Shown here piece by piece: positions 1-9,489 of a stretch of 64,000 nucleotides of DNA. The stretch comes from Sporothrix humicola. Its lineage: Eukaryota > Ascomycota > Sordariomycetes > Ophiostomatales > Ophiostomataceae. The DNA is taken from positions 130,701 to 194,700 of the forward strand of contig WNYE01000051.1 of assembly GCA_021396245.1 (NCBI GenBank). The letters are read 5' to 3'. Each line of letters starts with the position of its first letter. The stretch's first letter is position 1. Below the pieces are notes generated by a model. It had not been told where the DNA came from, searched no databases, and saw only the letters and a program-made list of their open reading frames with translations. A program made the position numbers and the translations under genes.

Positions 1-238
1 ACAGGCGGAAAGACAGGGGGCCGACCTGGTTGCTCACACAGGCAGCCGAGGCATAGCTCGGGATGGCCACGGAGGCCGACGGCGTTGCCGTGTAGGCAGA
101 GCAGAAAGCCTGGGCGGACTGCAGCCGGCCAGGCGTCTGGGTGGCCCGGAGGGCACGGAGGCAGTTGTCGGCATTGCACGCGTGGGAGGCAACGCCGGCA
201 GCCAAAGCCGCAACGGAGACAAGAGATGCCGTCTTCAT
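1..238 (-). CDS. Small secreted protein, N-terminal part (cut by window edge)
   Basis: Read on the minus strand from ATG at 238, the frame stays open to the window start for 79 codons. The first 18 or so residues (MKTASLVSVAALAAGVASH) form a classical secretion signal: a basic residue, a hydrophobic core, then small residues before the cut. The mature part starts with the pattern HACNADNCLRALRAT. I recognise this opening from many short fungal extracellular proteins, typically followed by a Ser/Thr/Ala-rich, Cys-spaced region as here. Further cysteines occur in the AFCSAY and AACVSN stretches. No catalytic domain is visible in the part present. It may be a cell-wall or extracellular matrix protein. 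The function is unknown and the C-terminus lies outside the window. Confidence 0.75.
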   Translation of the reverse strand, partial: MKTASLVSVAALAAGVASHACNADNCLRALRATQTPGRLQSAQAFCSAYTATPSASVAIPSYASAACVSNQVGPLSFRL

Positions 239-1607
239 GATGTCTGAGTGCTGTGATTGAGTACTGTCGAAAATACAGTGCACAGGAATAGAGACAAGAC
301 GAGGAGATGTGCAACAGAGGGCAAGGACGAGTTCGGGACGAGGGCAAGTTGCCCCCTTTTATGTCGAGACCATCCATGAGACCTTGAATGGGACCTTCAA
401 TGGGACAATGTGACTATCATTGCGGCCATCCATGAAGTGCTTCAGAGCCGGAGAGCTGCAGACTCGCAGAGGCCGATCAGGGACCAGGGGGGTGCCGAGA
501 GACACGAGCAGAGAAAGACATCAATGACACCCAAAAACAGAGACAACACGAGCACGTCACTCAACCTTGTCTCTGTGTGTATCTTCTCAAATGTCTTTTG
601 TCGACTTTCTTATCCCGCTCATCCACTTGTGCCCTCCTCGCCCCAGGTTTCTCGGTTTCTAGGTTTTCAAGGTTTTGACCTTGTATGTCCTTCCCGTCCC
701 CATCCTTCATGGATACCTTGGTGCCAGCCCTGCTGCTGCTGGTCGTTACCTATTTCGGGCAATGACATGGGAAAAGAGGAGAGGGTGGGCGCAAGGTACG
801 CAGTAAAGTAACAGTAAACGCTTGTGTACATCGTTACACCTTGTTTGCTTTTTGCTCGTGGCCTGTGCCTGTCGTTCACCTCCTGCCCTTTTCGACTGAA
901 CCGGTCGACGGCCCCGTCTGTTAGCTTGGCCCCGATCATCCGCCGTTGTTCTGTGCAGTGTGTGCTCTGCTGTGCTGTGTCATGGATAGCGCATCTTACA
1001 CAGCAGTTCCGAGCCCGAGTCTTTCGGGCAAACTGATTGGTGTGCCTGGCCTGCCATGACCCTGGCCGATGTTGTGTTGTTCCTGATCATCTTTCTTGTT
1101 TTTGGTCTTGGTTCTAGCTTTGGATCCTGTCTTGCCGAGCTTGTTTCTTACGATATCACACCGTTTCTCTCAATTTTGTCGCTCGAAATGTGCGCACTTC
1201 CCCGGGAAATTGCTCTTCTGGACTGTTGTATTTTGTCTGTTGGAAGTTCCTGCATTTCCTGCATGCAGTCGATGCAGTCGCGTGGTTGGCTCTTATCTTA
1301 GACCAGTCTGGCCGGGGTCAGCAAAGACAAAACAAACCAGAGCACCAAAGCACCGAAGCACAAGCGAAACCAAAGACACCATGCAGTCTTTGGCAGGTCG
1401 ACAAAAAGACGAAATGACAGGGAAAATCACAGCAAAAGCAGAAACGTGAAAAGTACCTTGTCTCCTTGCTTTGTCGCACCCGGTAGCTTCCCGCGTGTCC
1501 ACGCTCGAGTGCTGTGTCTCCCGCACTGCCGCACCTTTTGCAGTGTTGACTTCAAGTCAAGTCGTATGGTCCATCCGCTTGATGTAGAAATTCAGATCTA
1601 CCAGGGA

Positions 1608-1627
1608 ACCTTCTCGATCGAGAAGGT
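1608..1627. repeat. Perfect 20-bp palindrome
   Basis: The half-site ACCTTCTCGA is followed immediately by its exact reverse complement TCGAGAAGGT, with no spacer. The symmetry stops at the next base on each side. It lies in non-coding DNA about 1.4 kb upstream of the partial secreted-protein gene. It could be a site for a dimeric DNA-binding protein. Confidence 0.9.
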
Positions 1628-3238
1628 CCGTGGGTGCAAGGTGCACACTACTGCGTACGGCACGCCCCCAAGTTCGCGCGGGCAGGCTGGCAGTCTACCC
1701 AAAAGCACCCAATCGCGACAGGCGCAGTGCCTTGCGCCCGCATCGACCCCTGTTTTTAGAGAATAAAAAGGAGAGAAATCACAAAGATCACAGGCCAGCA
1801 GTAGCATCCACTGCAACGCCGACGGGACATCTTAACAGCATTTAGCTATGGGTTGGGTGGCCGGCCTGAAGTGGATTTTTGTGCTTTGAACTCTGGTTCT
1901 CATGGTCCTTTTGTTCCTTTTGATTCTTTTGATCCTTTTTGCTCCATTTGGTGCGGGCGCTGCGGGCGCCTCGGGCTGTGTTTTGGTCTTGTCTTGCTGT
2001 ACGGAGTATTTTTGGTGTGTTTTGGCGCAATCAGTGGGGTGGGAGCGGGTACGGGCGGCGGTGATCGGCGGGTGGGCGATAGCCGATCGTGAGAAGGAAA
2101 ATGTTGACAGAAGGGTTGAGGTTGAAAGAAAGTTGTGAGAAATAAGGTGTCTGAAGGAATTGGCGTCGGAATCGTCAAAATAGGGGGCATCCTTAAAGTC
2201 TTGGCCCGACCTGACCGTAAACAGAAGGCCGCGCACACTTACAGCAAAACGGCAGGTGTTATCGATGATGTTTTGTTTGCCCGAGGAAACGGGAAAGAGC
2301 AGGCTGGTAGACAACGACAAAAAGGAAGGAACCAGTCACGCGAGATGCAGGCATGGTAGGTTGGAAATCGAGCAAAGTAGAATTAAAGTGTTTCTTGAAA
2401 CGAAAAGGAAGGAGCAAACGAGATGATTGCAAAGCTTGCGAGGGCAGGAACCATGGATGACTGGCGCGGAGTTTTCCACTTCATTCGTGGGCCTTGTTCA
2501 TAGTATTCCCGTCTACTTGCCTATTTGGGCTCGACGGCGTGGTTTTTCAAGACGACGGTGCATTTCGCACCATCTCTTGACCATCTGCCTAAATCTGCCT
2601 CAACCTGCACAATCTGCTCAATCTGCGCCTTTTGCACCCATTTCCTGGTCGGCTGCAACCGTAACCAAAGTACCTGCCTTGCTTTGCCGCCTTGCCTTGC
2701 CCACTCCTGCTTGCCCGGCAAGGTTGTACGGTTGCACTCTGTGCACAAGTGTGCATCTTGTGCACCTTGGGCGAGTACGTGCCGCGTTCCTTTCTCTTTG
2801 CAACTGCAACGTCGCGCGGGTAAACAATGGAAATAAGGAAACGATGCGATTTGGAGATTCAAAGACAAAACAAACACTCGGTCCATCTCCTCCTTGTCTT
2901 CCAGGTGAGATGTTTATTCTTAGCTCAGAGCATCGTGGAATAATACCTCTTATCGCGACCTACATCGGCATCGGCAACTCAGTCAGCGTCAAAAGTCTCA
3001 AGTCTTATCGATCTCGCGTGTCAGTGTCGTTCACGGCGTTTGAAACAGCCTCGGCTCAGACAAGCGCGAAATAACGTCTTTCTGTCAGGGCCCAGGGTTA
3101 GACTCAAAGAAACGGTGAGCAAAACAAATGGTGAAAGGTGAAAAGCGAAAGGTGAAAGGTGAAGAAACAGCTGCCAGGTCCAAGACATGTTCGGAGTTGT
3201 GTCTTGCTGACAGGCACTGATGCAGGTCAACTTTGGAA

Positions 3239-3272
3239 ATATGCTTACATGATTGATATGCTTACATGATTG
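3239..3272. repeat. Two perfect tandem copies of a 17-bp unit
   Basis: The unit ATATGCTTACATGATTG occurs twice, head to tail, without mismatch. It is a small duplication in intergenic DNA with no known role, and it is useful as a length-polymorphic marker. Confidence 0.9.
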
Positions 3273-3441
3273 CTTGAAGACCGAATCGATGAGAGACATG
3301 TAACACAAGCCGTTGAACTAATGGGTGGAAGAGAAGCAGATAGGAGAGGCTGAAAGACCGTCAGCTATTGATGCCCTTGATTAAACGAAGCCAAAACTAT
3401 CGGTTAATATTCAACTGTATTTCATTCGTAGTTTTGTTTGC

Positions 3442-3459
3442 GGGGGGGGGGGGGCGGGG
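3442..3459. repeat. Poly-G tract
   Basis: Thirteen consecutive G, one C, then four more G, followed by TTTAAAAAA. The run could form a G-quadruplex. It could also carry a length error from sequencing. Confidence 0.85.
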
Positions 3460-4624
3460 TTTAAAAAAGATAATTCTGGCGAGAAAGAAAAGAGGATAAA
3501 AAATATTGTTGCAAGGAGACACAACAAAAAATGCTAGATGATACTTTTAAGTTCACATGGCAAGAGTTAAAATAAACAAGTGAAGCATTTATTAATGAGC
3601 CAGCGCATTCCGGGGCATATTACAGAAATAGAATCGAAGAGAGTTATATCATCTAGGGAACACAACAAAGCATCAAAGACATTGCATTTCGATCACGATA
3701 ATACTTGCAGCTCTCCCAGCCTCTTCATTTTGTACTTTATCAAAATTTTCACTCTGTTCGACCACACCATTTCTACATTGCACGGGAGTATCTCCAGATG
3801 CACGACACAATTTTGTCCGACGTCAAAAAGTCTCGTGTTAAACAAGCAGACAGTCACAAAAAAGTCAGGCAGTGCCTGCACATGTCGAAAGCCGTGAAAG
3901 GCCGCAGCAGCACTGCTTTGCAGAAGACTATCACAGCATACTATGTGTGTACAGCCTTCAGTGCATAAAATTCATACGATGTGCTTCATGCAGTGCAGGT
4001 GCCCGTTATGCATCTACTTCTTCAGCCATCTGTCCTCTGTTCCGTCTTCAGTCCCAACAATATTTTCTTGGGGTCTCACGATCACCTCGCCGACGATGCA
4101 AGGCTTGCAGCGGCATTTGCGAGGGCCCCGGGAAAATATTGGACACTGCATTAGAACGAAGTAGATGGTAGGCTAGTGTGGTGATGGTCAGGCATGGGTA
4201 ACCGGAACTGACGAAGCATCTCGCCATATCGTTTCCCTCTTCTGGTCTGTCTTGTCTTGTGAAACAAACCATCAAGAAAGGCCAACTACCCCAAGGCTGT
4301 GAGACGTTGTCTTTTGTCATTTTCGTCTTTTGCTATTTGGAACTTTTCAAATTACCTTTAATGTCTTCAGCCCAAGGCCAACAGACAGGCCTGGGTCTTC
4401 ATATGACCAAATGTGCAGAGAACAGGAAGATAAAGACAGCTAACACTACCGAAATATATCACCATGCTGTTGACCTATGGACGATGGATGGTTAAAGTTT
4501 ACGCGCACTTGTTGCACGTAACTTTGCTGAACATTATGTTTTCAACTTCTCCAAGGAGAAGTACTTTTGCGCTCGTGGCTCGACGGTCAGTTCAGGCAGC
4601 AGCTCACAAAGTCGGTCAGCTGTT

Positions 4625-4652
4625 GAACGTCAAAGCTTGAACGTCAAAGCTT
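4625..4652. repeat. Two tandem copies of a 14-bp unit
   Basis: GAACGTCAAAGCTT occurs twice in direct succession in intergenic DNA. No function is evident. Confidence 0.85.
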
Positions 4653-7437
4653 GAGGCCCAGGTCTCCATTCCATGCTACGGCTCGGCACACAAAGCCCGT
4701 CGAGTCTCGAGAGTGACAAATGAGCCGACGGGCACCGGTCCACGGTGCTTTGTCGTGACAATGAACCGAGCAAAGTCGGTGACAAGTGATGTTGATGTTT
4801 GCCCGATACCGTTGGAAAGATGTCTATCCGTTGGAGAGAGAACTGAGAGAGAACAATAAGGCAATAAAATGACAATAAAAGAGAGAGAAAAAGAAAGTCG
4901 TCGATGAAATGAGAAAGAAGATCAGAGACGGGGAAGAGGACGGCACAAATACGAACATGTTGATGTTGGGGCTGTTCCTTTGACGTTCACAATTTCTGGT
5001 TTTCCTGGTTCACCAGGGTGCAGTCATTGTCGATCAACGGGCTGCGACTCGTGTATGCGCAGAAATGTGCAGACAATGCAGCTGTATGTTGGCAGAACGG
5101 TGTGAGATCGGTGCCGATGCGATGCGTTGTCGTGTTAGGACGTGTTGAAGGAAAGTCGAAGGAAGAAGACGTGAGGTGAAAAAGGGAAGAAAAGGGAAAG
5201 AAAAGGGAAAGAAAGTAAAAATAGCTTGGCCGATGACGTAGGATGCGGAAACGTTGCAAACAAGGCGAGACAAGTACCGAAAGCCACGAGGCGGACAGAG
5301 GGGACGAGGGGGACAAAAGGGAGGGAGAAGAGTAGAAAATCTCTGGAAGGAAAGGAGGACATGGCTTCTACCTCGTAAGAATGCTTCTGAATATGCATCA
5401 TGCATGCAAGAGCGGCATGTCCTTGGGCACAAGGTTACGTTTGGCACCGTATTCTGCGCCTCTAAAATCTTCGCAAAAGAAGAAGAAAGAACATGACTCT
5501 CCAAGTCTCCAAGCAAAGGACAGCCTTGCAATTGGAATTGCGGACGGAGTTTGGCATTCTGACATTCTCGGTGGGCTGGTTGACAGCTTGAGTCGACTTC
5601 GGCAATTTGCCTTCGTCAGCTTTGTCGATCTCCTCGTTTTCGCAGCCGGGCTGTGAGATTTGGGCATTTGCCTTGTAGGGGGGCGGGGATGCATCTGACC
5701 GATCGGCGCCAACTTTTACAAAGAGATGTAGTATCGGACAGGAAATAAAGCAACGAAAACGAAGAAGAAACAAAGTTTAAACTTTTGGAAAGCCTGTTTA
5801 ATACGACGAATCTTATGGATTGAGGCGCAAGTAGACAACAGGCAGAAAGCCTTTAAGTCGATGTACTTGAAACATAACGTCCCTTCTATTGTTGATATCT
5901 GTACCGTCTATTCTAAGCTGACTGTTTGTTTCCACATGCCTATGCCCCAGACTGAACTCCAGCCTTTGACGTCTGCCAAGTCATCTTTCATCGACACTTT
6001 TCTCACCGTGCAGTAAGAAAGTAAGGCGGGCATCTCTGATCTTTTTTCACCGATGGTGCCGATTTCGCTAATGTCGCTTCTTTGCAAACGGGCAGTCACT
6101 GCCTTGTTGGCTGCAACGCTCCACTACTTTGGAGAAGAACGGATGCTCGGATAAAAGCTAGATATCCTGCTGTGATCTCGAACGGTGAATGTTGTCGTCA
6201 CATCCCATTGTATCCATGGTGAGATATCTCGTATTCCTCAAGACATGAGAACAAAACATGCATGGCCAGCGTACGAAAAGATGGACAATTGACGACTCGG
6301 ACGACAACGAGAGCCGTGAAGGACCGACCCAGGACTCTGGTTGGCCTGTCTCCCGTTGATCTGCAGAAGGCTCAGGTGGCCATGCCGGCTGTTTGTGCAT
6401 ATTGTCTACTTTATTCTTCCTTTGCTAGCTTCTTGAGTGACGTGTTAGGGCCCCGGTCAGGCCATGTGCGATGGAAATAGAAGTCGAATGAGACATCTGC
6501 GTAATTTGCACAAGACAGAATAGAGACTGTGGTCTGTAAAAAAAGTGCTTCTGGTAGCTGAGGCTCTTGAGGGAACACAAGACAAGACCGCGGAAAAGGG
6601 CCACGGCTGGGACAGGACAAGAAAAGAATAGGCAATACCCGTCGATTTCCGTTTGCTGTGCGGAGCAAAACACTATGCACGTACGTCGTACTCTGAAAAC
6701 GATATTTTAGAGACCAATATATTTGATTGAGTCCAGATTGAGTCCCGGTTACTGAGTCTAGAAGGGAAACGAGAAAAGGGCACAGTGCATGCATGTGCGA
6801 CAACGGACCGTCCGAGGATACAGAGTGCACAGGGAGTACAGAGAGTACTCTGAATACATTGAGAGTACAGAAATTGTAGAAATAGACAGTACACTAAAAG
6901 ATACGAGAAAAAGCAGCAAAAGATCCCGAAAAACAAGCAAAAAAGTTGCTGAGGTGAGCTGTAACGTGCAGACGGAACCAAACAAAGAGAAACGAGAGGC
7001 CGGTCGCTAGGCTACACAAGAGTGATGGGCAATGAATACAAAGAAACGGGAGTAAAAGCAGGGTGTAAGTGCGAAAAGAGTAAAAAAAAAAGTAAGAAGA
7101 CGGGCTGTGGAGATCGCCGCATCCAATGGTAGGGCTGTGTTAATTCTGCCTGGTGATCAACATTAGAATACGAAAGAGGATGCATACTGGTGAGCCCTGT
7201 GAGCCCGGATTCCCTGGTTGTGCTTCGACTGTTTTGTTTCTGTTCGGGTTTTATTGTATTAATGTCTGATTTATTTTTAATATTCTCGTCACATTTACAT
7301 TTGCGGAAAGTCATACGAACGTCAACGTAGCAGCCGGGTAAGAAAAATGGGAAAATCGTGGACCGTAAACGAGAAACGAACGTCAACGAAGAGGCAAAAT
7401 TGCCAAAGGATCCTTGACATATTGAGGAAGCAATTTC

Positions 7438-7445
7438 TATATAAG
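7438..7445 (+). promoter_or_regulatory. TATA box of the six-cysteine secreted protein gene
   Basis: TATATAAG lies 177 bp before the ATG at 7622. It is followed by a pyrimidine-rich and CAA/CAC-rich leader, the usual layout of strongly expressed fungal promoters. Confidence 0.6.
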
Positions 7446-7621
7446 TCGGCTTGATCCCTCTCCTCGACAACAATATCTTTTCTTCATCCTCATCATCATC
7501 ACTCACATCTCAACAATCACAAGAACTACTACAACAACTACTACTTCACACTCTCACCACTTTCACCACCACCAACTTTATATCAACGACTTCTTAGTCT
7601 TTTCCATTACCAACCTTCAAC

Positions 7622-8025
7622 ATGTACTTCTCGTCTGCCGCCGCTGTCACCGCCGTCCTGGCCTTCACCCAGACTGCTTTCGCCGCTCCCGCTGCTGCCG
7701 GCAACAAGGTCGTCCGCCAGGACCCCCACGAGCTCGACTTCCGCACGTTCGGCGTCTCGGGCTGCTCCGAGCAGAACCAGGGCATCTACACCCTGGAGCT
7801 GTCCTCGTCCGGCCAGTGCCTCAAGTTTGTCGACCCCATCGGCTCCCTCAATGTCTACGACAACGCCTGCACTCGTGAGTCCAGTCCTAGTAATCCAGTT
7901 ACTTGTTCACTGCTAACAGTTTAGTCGAAATCTTTGCCGACGAGGATTGCACCGTCTCGCCGGTCGTGGTCCCCACCAACATTTGCCAGAACGGCGCCTG
8001 GAAGTCGTACAAGATGACCTGCTAA
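7622..8025 (+). CDS. Small secreted six-cysteine protein (effector-like)
   Basis: Two exons, 7622-7874 and 7925-8025, flank a 50-nt intron with a GTGAGT donor, a CTAAC branch point and a TAG acceptor. The earlier CAG would bring in a stop, so TAG at 7922-7924 is the acceptor. The product has 117 residues. Residues 1-21 form a signal peptide with likely cleavage after AFA. A short Ala/Pro/Arg stretch (to about residue 33) could be a propeptide. The mature part has six cysteines at 48, 66, 83, 93, 105 and 117, the last being the C-terminal residue, which would allow three disulfides. I recognise no family. Size, secretion and cysteine content resemble fungal effectors or small antimicrobial or adhesive proteins, but this is inference. 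A TATA box and CT/CA-rich leader suggest high, regulated expression. Confidence 0.85.
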
Positions 8026-8461
8026 ATGCATCGTCATTACGACTACTATCATCTATGATATGATCATGACTTATGTCTCGTCTTGTCTTTTGCCACTGCC
8101 GTGCCTTTCACGGCATTTCTAGAGCACCCTTTTTTCTTTTATCGCATTTGCATCACGGACGGTGGGGCCAGCACATTTACTGAGGGAAACACACCGGAGT
8201 TGTCCTGTACATAGGGGAAGGCTGGGTTCACATTCATTATTCATCGCTTGGCGGGTGGTTTGCATAGGCTGATACTCTGCATTTTGTTTCCTTTATCATT
8301 GTTCATACTGTCATTTCCTCTGTTCTTGCATACGCTGTCCTCGCACAGCAAACGTCATAGCCATTCCTTTTCCCCGCTTCTGGGTATAATATCAAATAAC
8401 ACAACATTATCAGCATACAAACACACTTGCTTGTAACATGCCATCCTTCTTTCCTCTCCGG
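8026..8461. other. Convergent intergenic region
   Basis: This is the 3' space shared by the secreted protein gene (+) and the macro-domain gene (-). It is T-rich in 8270-8350. I see no gene here. Confidence 0.6.
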
Positions 8462-9489
8462 CTACTTCTGTCCTGACCACAGACGAGCGCGGTCCTCCTT
8501 CGTCTCAGTATCCTCAGCCAGAACTTTCTTAACGTGCTCTGTCGTAATTTCGGGTGCTGCTTCAGTGGACGGCGCATCGCCGGCACCAGCGACTGGTGCT
8601 GCAGGGGCTGTTGTAGTGGTCGACTCTTCAGTCGCAGCTGGCTCTTCAGCAGCCGCAGGTGCTTCGGCAGTCTCATCACCTGCAGGTGCGGCCACTTCTT
8701 CTGCCGCTCCTGCTGCGGCCGCGGCCTCGTCCCTGGCCTCTTCTTTGGGCGCCGGAGGGAAGAAGATGCTGTGAGAAATGTAAGTTAGCAAGAGCGTCAG
8801 AATGACAAAAAAAAACCTCATCCACGAGAGACCTACGGCAAGGCATTGTTGTACGACACCACGTCCTTCATCTCGAATGTCACAAACAGCACGCGCTCAA
8901 TCGTGGCGCTCTTGGGCCCCTCCAGGAACTTCCGCACCGTCTTGCACGCCTGGATCGCCGCCGCCTGGCTCGGGTAGCCGTAGATGCCCGTGCTGATCGC
9001 GCAAAACGCCACCGTCTTCGCCCCCTTTTCCACAGCAGCGTCCAAACTGTTGTTATAACAATTCACCAGCAGGCCCGTCGACTCCTGCGTGTCCATCTCG
9101 TCGTAGATGGGGCCGACCGTGTGGATCACATGCGTGGCTGGCAGTCGGTAGCCACTTGTGACCCGCGCCTCGCCCGTGGGGCACCCGCCGTGCGCCCTGC
9201 ACTCCCGGAGCAGCTGGGGCCCCGCGGCGCGGTGGATCGCGCCGTCGACGCCGCCGCCGCCCATGAGCTGGCTGTTGGCGGCATTGACAATGGCGTCGAT
9301 CTTGAGCTTGGTAATGTCGCCGCGGTAGTGCACGATTTTGTCGTTGAGGGCGGCCGAGGGCTCGTATTTGCCGCGAAAGTTCTCGAGCACGGCGTTAACA
9401 TGCTCGGGGACGGTGAGCTCGCCCGACTCGTAGAGGTTGGTCAGGGTCGGCAGCGACTTGGCATCAACGGACAGGCCGGAGGAAGCCAT
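8462..9489 (-). CDS. Macro-domain ADP-ribose hydrolase (MacroD/YmdB type)
   Basis: Two exons on the minus strand, 9489-8837 and 8768-8462, are joined over a 68-nt intron (GTAGGT donor, GCTAAC branch, CAG acceptor), giving 319 residues. The macro fold covers about residues 45-220. Motifs seen are the ADP-ribose-binding NAAN at 69-72, the glycine loop GGGGVDGAIH at 77-86 and STGIYGYP at 166-173. These define the MacroD-type class that removes ADP-ribose from proteins or deacetylates O-acetyl-ADP-ribose. The second exon adds about 100 residues rich in Ala, Glu, Pro and Thr, an acidic and probably disordered tail ending in a charged stretch. The frame is open upstream of 9489, but that part is unlike a conserved protein and I place the start at MASSGLS. 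The tail could tether or regulate the enzyme, but its role is unknown. Confidence 0.9.

Larger units (their letters stand above)
239..7621. other. 7.4-kb gene-poor intergenic tract
   Basis: I found no frame here with a recognisable domain, convincing codon use or a spliceable gene structure. The open frames are short, start in pyrimidine-rich DNA and translate to Ser/Phe/Cys-rich low-complexity strings. It contains a perfect 20-bp palindrome (1608-1627), two short tandem duplications (3239-3272 and 4625-4652), a poly-G run (3442-3459) and an AT-rich patch around 3400-3600. The right end is the promoter and leader of the secreted protein at 7622. Long untranslated leaders or a non-coding transcript cannot be excluded from sequence alone. 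Confidence 0.55.

Noticed and set aside
2427..3074. 215-codon plus-strand frame in the gene-poor tract
   Set aside because: Composition is irregular, with no signal peptide or domain and no support for a start. Treated as chance.
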